NCBI RefSeq assembly: GCF_001949145.1
Contig: NW_019091497.1
Coordinates: 729,428-789,399 of the forward strand
Reading direction: 5' to 3'
Source of the DNA: Acanthaster planci
Taxonomy: Eukaryota; Echinodermata; Asteroidea; Valvatida; Acanthasteridae
Length of the DNA stretch: 59,972 bases
Position numbers and translations under genes: made by a program. This document shows, piece after piece, positions 46,301-57,532 of the stretch (positions are counted from its first letter, which is position 1; every line of letters starts with the position of its first letter). The notes beneath the pieces were generated by a model that had not been told where the DNA came from, ran no database searches, and was given only the letters and a program-made list of their open reading frames with translations.

Positions 46301-49300
46301 TTTTCAAATAGTCATAATCAAGGATCATTCAAAATCTAACTTCTTGTTTCACTCTTTTACATTCAGAGAGTATACCTCTTGTGTATGGTTGATGGCGCAG
46401 CCTGACACAACGTAGCGCACCCACCGATAGAAGAGCGTTACATATACAGGATTCTTCACAAAGTTTGAAAGGCCCCCTTTTACAAAATGGAAACAAAGTC
46501 AGGCACACAACCGCTCCTTTTTAATGTAGGCCAACTTGACTTCACTTATTTTCTTTCCTTCTTTTTTAAACCTTACTTACAACAGGAATGACGGCGTCTA
46601 AAACCTTCCTGGATTCTGCGGAGTTGATGTCACGGTGTGCAGGCTTATACGTAGCATCTATCCCATCTATTCTGGTGACGTCGAGCTTGGTCGTAAACGG
46701 CTCTTCCTCTAAATTGGAAAGAAACGATTCCAGTTAAGAGGATTCTCAATTAAAAATTATAAACATTACAAATTTGACCCAAGAGTTGAGTCAATGAGCT
46801 TTTGGCTTTGAAGCAATTAGGCAATTTCCAACTTGTATTGCTGAGTCCATTAGGATAATGCAGTGTAAACATTTCATCCACACCTCTCTCTCTCTCTGTC
46901 TCTCTCTCTGTCTCTCTCTCTCTATCTCTCTCTCTCTCTCTCCCACCTTTTTTTCAAGCACATTCTGGATGTTTGTGTCCAAAACAATAGGACAAGCAGC
47001 TTTCTTCTCTCGTTACGAACAACACCGCACGTGTCCTGCAGCGCTGGAAGTGACACTGAGATCGGCACTGTACAAATACAACATGGTCTGAGGGGAAGTA
47101 GTGGGAATTACTAGTCAGGTATAGGGTCTGGAGGTTATGACTATCTCCAGACACAAAGTCCTCAGATATAAGGCACGCTATACTTGCTTAATACACCTCA
47201 TAAAAATATTCTTGAGCAAATTGACACTATATCAAATTCAAGGTCAACATAGAATTTTTTTCGTTAGTTATAGCGTTCCGTTTGTTCTGGCAAGAATTAT
47301 ATTCAGGCGTCTTCCTTTACTAGTATTTTACGGACTAAATTTTTCCAAGGAAGGCTCCAGAAGGAATTTTTTAGTGCTACCATAAACAATACCGCACGGC
47401 AGCGAGCTGGATGCTCACCGGTATGACTTCACCCGGGTGCGTATCGTTTCTTCTTCCGGGACACGGGGCGACATTCGGCCAACAACGCGCTCCAATTTGC
47501 TGCTGAATATTTATGAGGTGTCGTAAATAATCATGATTCCATCTCTGATCTACCAATGCATTTGCCGTCTTTCTGCACGTAGCCCTCCAGTGAGTTGCAT
47601 TTGCAGACATATTCCTTCCCATCCGTGATCTTGGTGTCGCTCTCACAATACTGACCCCTTTCTGGACATAGGTCCGGATTTTCCGTACATGGATTCTTCT
47701 CCGTCGAGACTGTGCACAAAGATGAAGCTTGGTGAGAACAGAGCCCCCAATTTTACAGGATGTCTACAGTGAAACAAGTACCGTGGCATACCGCTAGTCT
47801 TAATTAACCACCCGAGGAGACGAACTTGCCGTTGTGACACCCACCATGGCCTCGCTGGGGTTTTCAGACTTCAATTAATTAAACGTCCGTTTTCACAATG
47901 GACCAAGTCAGTGTTTCATTCCGGAACAAATGACGCGAGCGTGAGAAGTATTCAGCACTTGTTGATCGGCGCACGGTCGCTCTGTTTGGGCTGACATTGC
48001 GCAGGCGTATTGCTGATCCAAACTCAGTTTTGGACCCTATTATTAGAAACAATATTGATTGAGGACGCACGACCCTGGGAATAAAACCAGTGTATCACTG
48101 GAAAGCCACAGACTGTCGTCTTTAAGATGTTACCAAGCTCGTTGCTTGTACTTATGGACATATGAACCTGTTTTTCCCCTTTTCTTTCCAACCGGGCTCG
48201 TGCACACGCCTCATGCATACGCAAAGACCGTACATTCGCTGAAAAAGAAAATTGGTCGCGCATGCATGAATCATACCGAACGCTCATGCCAAATCCGACT
48301 GGCTGCCGGTGGCTCCAGTGACCACTGTGTGCGGATTGGGGGCATTGCGAGCCCAGACTTCCAGATGTCCATGGTAAGCTCATGGAATTTTATCAAACGC
48401 TATTTATGTAAAACACGCCTCATTTACTCAACCTGGTGCATATGTTGAGTATTTTGTACTTGAACTCTGAGCAGTTAAAAGCAGTTAAGGTAACTCAAAC
48501 CGGAGCGTGGGGTGTGGAGGAACGACGGATATGGCCTGGCCTCTTTAGCTTCAGCTTCAGAAAATCCTGTTTAATCGTTTTTGCTCTTAGGTTCCAATCT
48601 AAGCGGGATTTTAGTGCTCTGTAAAAAGACTTTACAATCATGATATTTCCTGTGCGCCCCAGATTAATCGGGAAAGATCCCGCTGACATTGGAAACTAAT
48701 AGCAAAAAAAAAAACAAAAACAAAAACAAAAAAAACAAGATTTAATGGGATTAAAAAATATAACGAACAAAGCCAGAAAACCTGAGAGAAAATGCTCAAA
48801 GTCGAACCCCTGTACATTTTCAATGGCCCTTGCCGCCAAGGCTATTTGTGCACATGCGTGAATATACCTTGCGTCGCAAAGGGCCTATTTTTTTCTGTTC
48901 GTTGCACCAAGGGTGTACCCTCGTAATTAGGCCAGAAATATGTCCGCCGAGCTCATTAATAAAAGTTATACACTCAAAATATTCTATATTAGAGGGTCCT
49001 GAAAGCCATGGAACTGAGGAATTGATGAAATATGAGACTGGACCTCTGGGCCGGACTCGAGGCTTCCAATTCTGAGCAATTTGGATGCAATCGGCTTTGA
49101 AAGTAGCACTATATGAGCCATTTTGCCGAGGGAGGGTTTTTCAAAATGGCTACTTTTCTGGACAGGCACATTTTCTGCTTGTAGGGGTGGACTGCTTCTG
49201 GTGAAAATTTCTCAAAAATTCATTGGTCAACCCCCCGAAAATTAAAAGGAAAATGAAAGAGGACATGTGGAACATCATTTTTCTGTGCAGCCTGAACACC

Positions 49301-52300
49301 TGTGACAGTTATGAGTATTTTTAAAATATCTGTCTATGGGAATTTATTTGTAGTGGTGCACCCCCAAGGTGATCACTTCGAGATCACTTCGTTATAACCC
49401 TCTTGCAAACTCCACAATCCCTTCTTATGGCATTTAAATTGATTAGAGGGTGTCCCCAAGTGCCTACAAATAGGGTCAGAGACACGGTACCCTTTTTCCA
49501 GTCAAGGGGGGTCCCACCACAGTCAACAAAAATTTGACACCCCCCCACACACAATGAAACTACTCAAACAGCTGTCCAGACGCTCACAGACACATCAGAT
49601 AGACCAACCATTGATGATACAAGACAGTCCTTTCCCAGGCACTGTCTTTGTCAATAATTCCTTATCGATACGTGGCTGAGATATTGAAATACAATCCCAT
49701 TGGACTTGGCTGGAGGCTTGTTCTGGAAAAGAATTACCCAGCTCACGGGAAGTCCCCATGGTACAGGTGACTAAACTAGGCTGTTCAGCATCTACAGAGG
49801 TATAAATTAACAGGAGGGTTTTGCATTTGGCCGAAACAAAAATGTTTAATTACGTAATTAGAAAAATTTGGATCCCAGGTGTATCAACTCCGCTGCAGGA
49901 AGGGTAAAAATGAAAAGGTCTATTCATTGCTTTTAGCGCATTTGACGTTTGTAGACAAGAAAGGTGGGATCCACAATCAGGACTACCAGCTTGTATTTCT
50001 GAAAACATTCGACACAACGGGCCTCCCCAAAATCACTGTGTATTGCAATGGAGATTCCAGCTACAGTCGGTAGTGAATCCAGGTCTTGGGCCCGCAAGGG
50101 GGTGAAATTTTTCCCAAAGAATGACTTTCTATTATTTTTAACTGTAAAAGAATCGTCATTACCCGGGAAAGTAATGGGTCTGTTTCCGAAGTAAAAGCAC
50201 TTTCTAATCCTGAAAAGGAGATATATACGCCACTGCCAACATTTAAAATGTAGTTGCAGAGGATCCAAAGGTTTTTTTTTTTAATGTTAAATGAACATGG
50301 TCCTAATTTGATCATTTAAAATAGGCTAAATCTAACCTTCGCAATTGACACCGGCAAATCCACTCTGGCACAAACACTCGCAGGACTCTTTCAGCAGTTC
50401 CCCGTTGTTTTCACAGTTCAGTCCACAGCCTTTATAACGAAAAAGACACATGCTCTATTGCTGTTTTTTTAACTAAAATGTTTTGCTTGCTTGAGTGATG
50501 ATGTGTTCAAAGTTGCGTACTGGCTAGCTAGCTCCCTATTTACTGGCTTGCCGGACTGTTTGCGCCCCCACGCGATGCATGCTCACCGACCAGCTCGACT
50601 GTTTCAATAGACTGGTGCTTTGTCTCCAGACGTCTTACAGACGTCCTCCCACCGTAGGTATGGTAGTGGGTAATACAGCCTGCCAGTTTAATGTAAATGA
50701 GGTAACGAGGCCTGCTCAATGCACACACTTTAATCAAGCAGGAGCTGATAGAATATTTCGACATTTCTTCTAGACTTACCGAAAATAACTTCACCCAAAA
50801 TTGTTAATAGACTAAAATTAAACAAAATAACTTCTGATTTGAAATAAACTGCCGTAAAATAGGTTAACGATGATATTTATTGAAAAATGATTTACCATAC
50901 TGATCATCAGAGGATGAACAAGAATAGCTACTTGTGTATTATGTGCGTTACTGATGAAACGTAATTCCAATTTAAAAACATTGCTATTGGCCTGACAAAA
51001 ATTTAAGTATTCAGCATCCACATTGACAAGGCCAATAACATACGTTAAAGCAGTTAGCTAACTGTCCCTATACATGTATAATAGGGACGGGAACCAGTCC
51101 ACAGATTCAATAGAGCCTGAAAGTTGACCCCTGATGGTGCGCTTCTTGAACCCTTCGACAGGAAAAGTAACGTGCTATTTTTTTTAATTTGTAATATTTT
51201 TTCATTCAGTTACTTCTTCGAAATCAAACTCAAAAGAAAACCTTTGAAAAATATTCTGTAGCAAGTCAGTTTAAGAAACTAAAACACCACCTGACCTAAA
51301 AGAGACCTATCCTGCAAGAAGTTGACCCATTACTTTCGAAAATCTAAAATACATGATGGAGCAGTGCAATTCGGCCATCTCGTTTATGATGAACATGAAA
51401 TAAGCTGAAAGCAATATTCTACTTTTATGAAAGATTCTAATATTTTATCTAACCTTTGCTGACAACAACTGCGTGATGTCCATTCAGCGGAATCTGAAAC
51501 CTATCGACTGCAGGTAGGTAAATCTTTGCAAGGTTGTACAATCTCGTTTTCAAGAAAGCACGGCGAGTGAAAACAAATGTGCATGAACAAGGAGACCTAG
51601 GTACCATATTGATGGAGGTGAAAGGTCTTTAATGAAATTCGTTTTTTACCCATCTCCAGCTGACTTTTCCTAAATACTTCTTCAGGAAAGCAAGGTAAGA
51701 TTCCAACATGACTGTTTCATGGGGTGGTTTCAGTTAGGAATCGTTCTTATATTATTATAGGACGTCTCCATTAAAAAACAAACAAACAAAAAAAACAAAA
51801 ACAAAAACAAACAAAAACCCGCACACAGGCGGACCGCGCAAGGGTTCCGGAAGTTTGTATGATGTTCCATAAGTGCCAACGGCATACTCTCCCTGACGTC
51901 GCTTTTTTGGGGCGTCGCATTTTTTTCGATGTTGTATTTTTCGGCATCGTATGTGTTTTTTTCTACGTTTCACATTTTGGCATAGTGTCGTATTTTTTTC
52001 TGGCGTCGTATATGTTGTCGTATATGTCGAGTTTTAAACGGTGTTTTTTTTTCGAGCATGATTAGATGAGGCCAACGTGAAGGCTGCCCTAGACCATTTG
52101 ATCTCCAAACCAACACTGTGACTATTACGAGAAGTTACGTGTATTGCTACAACAGCTACCTAGATCCGCACATTGCAAGACTTGGCCTAAAGTTTAGACA
52201 GGATCTAAAATTGCTGCACTCTTCCAATTAAAATGCAAAGCTCTACCCAAAAAATGCGACTCTCTGCCAAGCAAATGCGACATTCTGCCCAAACATGCGA

Positions 52301-54528
52301 CACCAAACAAAACTGCAACAGGCCTGTCTCAAAAATGGGTCAGCGAGGAAAAAAAAAATCGTCGTCGAAAAACAAAGCCACGCCGGAAAAGTCACGCTTT
52401 TACAGTAGACGGTTTGCATTATGGAACACCATGGGTTTACAGCAAAGAAAGTGTAATTAAGGCATGCTTACTCCTGGTTGTTAAAACTTGAGTAGAAATT
52501 CCAGCAATAGTTGTGCCATCAAAATTTAAGGCTTCGCTTGTTTTCGGGTAGGTTGTCCCTTCTGGGATTGATTGTACTGTTGTTGCATCGTCGTTTAGAG
52601 GTGGAGTTTTAGTCTCAGTAGTCAAAGTGACGTTTTGTCCCTTGGTGGTTGTTATTGTAGGTGAAGTCATTGTCGTTCCGTTTGATGGAAGTACTGTTGT
52701 TGCATCGTCGTTTAGAGGTGGAGTTTTAGTCTCAGTAGTCAAAGTGAAGTTTTGTCCCTCGGTGGTTGTCATTGTAGGTGAAGTCATTGTCGTTCCGTTT
52801 GATGGAGGTATTGTTGTTGCATCGTCGTTTAGAGGTGAAGTTTTAGTCTCAGTAGTAGAAGTGAAGTTTTGTGCCTCGGTAGTTGTCATTACAGTTCTTG
52901 TCATTGTAGGTGAGGTCATTGTCGTTCCGTTTGATGGAGGTATTGTTGTTGCATCGTCGTTTAGAGGTGAAGTTTTAGTCTCAGTAGTAGAAGTGAAGTT
53001 TTGTCCCTCGATGGTTGTCATTGTAGGTGAAGTCATTGTCGTCCCGTTTGAGGGAGGTACTGTTGTTGCATCGTCGTTTAGAGGTGAAGTTTTAGTCTCA
53101 GTAGTAGAAGTGAAGTTTTGTCCCTCGATGGTTGTCATTGTAGGTGAAATCATTGTCGTCCCGTTTGAGGGAGGTACTGTTGTTGCATCGTCGTTTAGAG
53201 GTGAAGTTTTAGTCTCAGTAGTAGAAGTGAAGTTTTGTGCCTCGGTAGTTGTCATTACAGTTCTTGTCATTGTAGGTGAGGTCATTGTCGTTCCGTTTGA
53301 TGGAGATACTGTTGTTGCATCGTAGTTTAGAGGTGGAGTTTTAGTCTCAGTAGTCAAAGTGAAGTTTTGTCCATCGGTGGTTGGCCTTGTAGATCCACCT
53401 GAATTGGTTATTGCCCCGTCAGTAGTTTTAATTGTAGTTCCTACAGGTGCCGTGTCAGTTGTCGTTTGAGCAGTGACTGTTTGAAAACAAAACTGAGGTT
53501 GAATATCGTTGGATTAATCAGCTATGACTGAGGGTTCCGTAATTTGTAGGGGTTTTCTGAGCATTATGGGTGAAAGGAGATTCGAAGCCCTCTGTTAGTT
53601 TTAGTTTATACAGCTTTGGGGAAAAAAAAAGAAGTATTCGAGAGAAAGTAATTTAGGGTGTATTTCCCAAAGGATATCTCCCACTTTTTGGCAAGTGGGA
53701 ATGAGCTATCGGACCCACCCTCACTATTTGTGGTGAGGAAAAAACAGATAATTTGAGGAGAGGGGTTTCCAGAACTTTCCAACAAAAAATGTGATGAATA
53801 GTATTGGAAGAGGGAGAAACTGAAGTAAAGCGCTTTAAATTTGCTGTTTTCTTGCAAACAGCGCCGACGAATGTCATGTGTTTGTCTGTGAATCCCCTCC
53901 TCTCTTTTTGAATTTCCACATCAGGGATTGCAATCATCCCCACCCCTGTTTTCCCCAACATATTCACGCCACCGAAGCAAAACTGTATTAACATTTAACA
54001 TAGAAGAACTCTTACGGAAGAATTCTTACGGATACATGGCATATTATTTCGAGTGTGCATTTTAAATACTCTTAGAATATATATGACAAACACCGAGTGT
54101 AGTTTTGATTTGATTGATAGGTATAGGTACACATTTTGGCTGACCTGAATCAGAAAATGGGCGCTGTGCGAGAGCCTTATGCTCGAATCGATTTTCACAA
54201 ACTTGTTGTCAAGATGACTGCAAAGAGTTACTGAAGATCTCCTAAAGTTTCGGGTCGTGAAAAATATGCACTATACAGGAAAAACTGTTCATAAGAGACG
54301 GGTTCAAGCCCCCGGCTCTTTTAAGGTTCTGTAAACTGAAAGTTCAGCTGCGGCGGAAATGTTTTTAGAAACCTATTGCAAACTGGAAACCCGACTGCCT
54401 TAATTATTGTTTCTTTAATTATAACACTTGGTCTTTAGACCGTTTGCCCGAGCTGCGTACTCACTTTGGTTTAGTGCCACATTCAGCCACACCACAAAGG
54501 TGATGCAGAAAATCGAACAGAAGCCCAT
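41459..54528 (-). CDS. Membrane mucin B: mucin repeats, EGF-like, SEA, EGF-like, TM
   Basis: Tandem paralogue of mucin A. Exons on the minus strand: 54528-54465, 53476-52472, 50429-50337, 47709-47554, 46708-46581, 45574-45358, 44591-44498, 44072-44032, 43649-43342, 42755-42672, and a tentative last exon 41512-41459. The first ten exons sum to 730 codons with all phases matching. Domains: signal peptide 1-21 (MGFCSIFCITFVVWLNVAL), repeats 23-356, EGF-like 1 (358-387), EGF-like 2 (389-439), SEA (about 441-554, site GSIGV at 507-511), EGF-like 3 (556-599), membrane span about 604-629, and a tail with an acidic cluster and SVYQWES. The tentative last exon follows a good acceptor (ttctttcaccag) and adds LELKNSRDRRWYTSSNI and a stop, for 747 residues; it is not confirmed by homology. 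Expected role: surface glycocalyx protein. Confidence 0.85.
42672..43649 (-). other. Mucin B membrane span and cytoplasmic tail
   Basis: Exon 43649-43342 encodes the span (FIIAMITFGTVAFLILAGVL) followed by a basic stop-transfer (RARGGRHK) and an acidic stretch (EELDDKEADSETELSSVSDE) with RMDQLVKDL. Exon 42755-42672 encodes RAKSVYQWESVKFNKPPSQ and ends at a gtgagt donor. Confidence 0.8.
45358..46708 (-). other. Mucin B SEA domain (two exons)
   Basis: Exons 46708-46581 (128 bases) and 45574-45358 (217 bases) have exactly the same lengths and phases as the mucin A SEA exons. Motifs: PFTTKLDVTRIDGIDATY, then LENGSIGVTTMVIF. The Gly-Ser of the cleavage site is kept, but Gly replaces Val/Ile at the fourth position, so autoproteolysis is less certain. 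Confidence 0.85.
46884..46942. repeat. (CT)n microsatellite
   Basis: About 60 bases of CT dinucleotides with occasional GT or AT steps, in the mucin B intron between the EGF-like 2 exon and the first SEA exon. Confidence 0.9.
51756..52436. mobile_element. Low-complexity foldback-like element in mucin B intron
   Basis: The left part has repeated T-rich units with cgtcgcat, cgtcgtat and similar motifs (about 51897-52030). The right part has A-rich units with atgcgac (about 52253-52302), i.e. the same motif inverted. gatgttccataa near 51860 is echoed by ttatggaacacc near 52419. This looks like a degenerate inverted-repeat element; no target duplication was found. Confidence 0.4.
52472..53476 (-). 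repeat. Mucin B tandem repeat exon (39-residue units)
   Basis: A 1005-base exon with seven units, most of them exactly 117 bases apart. Each unit carries TETKTSPLNDDATTVPPSNG followed by a TTMTSPTMT-type stretch and QNFTS, so it offers many Thr/Ser sites plus N-glycosylation sequons (NGT, NFT). Some units have an insertion ending RTVMTTTEA. This differs completely from the nine-residue repeat of mucin A, although the flanking exons are homologous. Confidence 0.9.
54465..54528 (-). other. Mucin B signal-peptide exon
   Basis: A 64-base exon with ATG at 54528. It encodes a short, strongly hydrophobic leader and ends in a gtgagt donor in phase 1, matching the repeat exon at 53476. The mucin B promoter must lie upstream, above 54528, unless there is a separate non-coding exon. 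Confidence 0.8.
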
Positions 54529-57208
54529 CCCGGCGGTCGTCTTGAGTAATACTGAAGTAGTAGTTTAGAGGATTTCTGGTTGAATTTACAAAGTATTAAG
54601 TAAGGCTGGCGAGTTGGAGTGTGATGTTTTCACTATGTTTTATCTGGACGTTGCTCGAATTGACATCGTTGGAAAAGGCGTTCGCGATCGCGACTGCACT
54701 GCCTTCACAGCCAGCTGTTTAGTACCTGTAGAATAGGCTAATATATTGAACACTTCCCCGGAGTGGCGGCTGAGTTGACAGGTGAACGGATGTCAGTGCC
54801 TCAAAGTCCACGAATCTTATCGACACTACCCTATGGCCTGAACAGCCTCTACCTTGAAAATAACAATAAACCTTTCAGCGGAGAATGCGTGACCATTATT
54901 CATAAAGACATTTGAAGGGCATTTCCGTATGGATCTCTCAAACTCTTTTGATCGTGAAGTGATCAAGGAAACGCCCTGAGGAGTCTATCTGTGTGTTGTT
55001 ATTTGCTTGGAAGTAAATCAGGACAGAATACTCTAGTTATAAAAAAAGAAACAACACTATATAATAGAACTTCAAGTTGCCATTGAAAATGTCTATAGTT
55101 ATTTCATCCAGTCATGCCACACAAGACATTTCTCAGTAACATTCTCTCTAATGACAATACATATGAACTTGTATTTTCACAAAAGTCTTAACCCTATCTG
55201 GGATCCATCCCACAAAAGTTGAGTGTATATGACTTACATAGATGACATGATCTGGTGACATCATTGGAAGCAGCAGACAATTTTCATAGCTGTATGTCTC
55301 TCCTTGCACTATTAGATTTGTGTCTTTTGAGGGGAATGTAATTACTAAATATACGGAGTAAACAACGCCAATTATATTATGCGTCTTGATCCAGCAATTT
55401 CAACTAAAACTACCCATATGAATTGGGAAAATATTAAAACAAATACATTTACCCTAGGTATTTATAATGTACCTTCCTTCACCACTTTGCTTTGTTTGAT
55501 ACATACAGCAGTTGAAACACGGGGTGAAGTTGTTAAACAATTCATGAAACAATTCAAACATGTATTTTTCTTAACAGTGTGTTGAAGTGGCGTGGATAAG
55601 ATAACATAGGCCTATCGGAATAATGTTACATTTGCCTATACTGCCAGAGGTGTTATTCTACTAAAGTCTCACTACGTCTGTTCAAACAAATTTTCAGGCT
55701 TAAGAAGTGACGGCTGCCCAAACACTTATGACATTATTGACGATAATTAAATCTCCTGTCCGTTTTTGCTGGAAAATCAGAGCTCAAATCGGAAGGCTAA
55801 GGCGGTTGATTATTGGCAAACGGAAAGAAAGATGCAACTTGTGGAAAACATTAAGTGTTGTGAAAGTTCTTCCAACGAAGGTGATCCCGGTCCGCAGTCA
55901 AAGTATGATTCCGGTTAGACAAAACATATTTAAGTAAACGCCATCATTTCACTCCCCTGTCCATGTTTCCGCATATTTGCCGTGTTACAAACGAAACGCT
56001 TAACAAATTTGACATTTCACACAAACTTCAGCAAACGTCAAAGACAAGACATTTGGTAAAGTGGCTTTCAGTCATTTACAGATCTAGGCTTTTCTTTTAA
56101 AACGGTAGAATTATTAAGAGACAATGCTTAGAAATAGCTAGTATATAATAGTATAAAAAAAGCTCACGTGGATAGGTTGCCGTAAAATTCTTATAACTGT
56201 TATTACGAGCCACTTTCTTACGAGATGAGTTGAAACTTTGCGCTGATGTGCATGTATCCAGCAAGAAGCGAGACAGAAGGGAACCCCCCAACATGTCCAA
56301 TTGCTATAAAGAATCAATCCGATTCCAGTGAAACAGTGACCAACACAAAGCAGGGGGGGTTCTCTCCGTCCCATATCTTGCTTCATATGGATGTGCAAGT
56401 GTGTAAGCTTTAAGCTGTCTACAGTCAGACCCATTGTTTTTTTTTAATTAGTATAGTGTATAGAGCAGAAGAGGCATTGCGCAGACCACAAACCTTACTT
56501 GATTGTAGGAATAAGATATAGCCTTCCTCAGCGACTTGATGCAGACAGTTGGCAAAGTTGAACCGGGCTCAACTTTGCCGATCCGTCTGGGGCTGGTTTG
56601 CGTTAGTGGCGATACATCTCGTTTGACATGTTTCCATTTGTCTGCGTTGCAGTTTACGTCTTGATTGCGTTGCTGTCTGCGTTTCTCGCGTCGTTACGGA
56701 GACCAGGCTTGTTTTTGCTTAACTGTCGCAAAATATTTGCAAAGGGAGGACTCGTCCCGACCCACTAACATTCTTCAGTCGGTTTGTGTAAACTGATAAG
56801 CCGCGATCATCACAATACTATCTGTAACACCAATGTTCGGAAATCGGTGTTGTTTCATTGTAACCAAGGACTCAATGGTATAAACATGAGATCGCCAGGA
56901 CGACAGTGTGTGTTTATGACTGTATGTGATTGTTGTCGCGCACCTATTGGACCCACTTCCAATCCTGGCGATATGGATGCCCTGGTGGCGATGGAGCCGT
57001 CAACCGCTGATCGAAAAATAATGAACTTTGCAGTTGTTGACATAAGAGTTTCAGATTCAAGTTCAAACTGCACCAAAGTAGAATGAGAGTCGGTAAGTGG
57101 GCGAATTGTCGGGGGGACAGATAGCTTTATACCTGACTTTTTTTTGGGGGGGGGGGGCTTTGTACATTCCCTACACCCGCTGAACGGTTCCAAGTTAATC
57201 AGCAACGT

Positions 57209-57330
57209 AGTGGCGTAGCCAGGCTCTTCTCAGAGGGGAAGGGAGTAACCGCACAGCGGGGGAGGGGGGGGGGGCGCTGTCCTTCTGTACCCCTTGGCTA
57301 TATAGCCAGGCTCTTCCCAGAGACTGGAGA
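57209..57330 (+). repeat. Short direct repeat containing tagccaggctcttc
   Basis: tagccaggctcttctcagag near 57217 is repeated as tagccaggctcttcccagag near 57302, separated by a G-rich tract. The first copy is preceded by agtggcg, a common end of dispersed repeats. Confidence 0.45.
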
Positions 57331-57532
57331 GGGCAAGGTGGGTATGAGTTCCGGGGTGCCCCTACCTCTTGGCTTCACCAATGCAGCAACCTCTAGAATT
57401 AATGACTCACACTATTCATCTACTTACAGCTTTCTCTTGTCAGTCCGAGGTTCTGTGTTGATCTTCAAACAGTTAAGTGTTCATATTTTTAATTGCACGC
57501 CTTTCAATGAAGAATTTATTCCTTTTTGAGGA

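Noticed and set aside
46791-47091. RERERQRER and SLSLSLCLSL ORFs
   Set aside because: Artefacts of the CT microsatellite.
52627-53325. Plus-strand 232-codon ORF rich in VVVIVGEVIVVPFDG
   Set aside because: Shadow of the mucin B tandem repeat on the opposite strand.
54290-54330. GGTTCAAGCCC, a possible polymerase III B box
   Set aside because: No A box at the right distance and no tRNA fold; probably chance.
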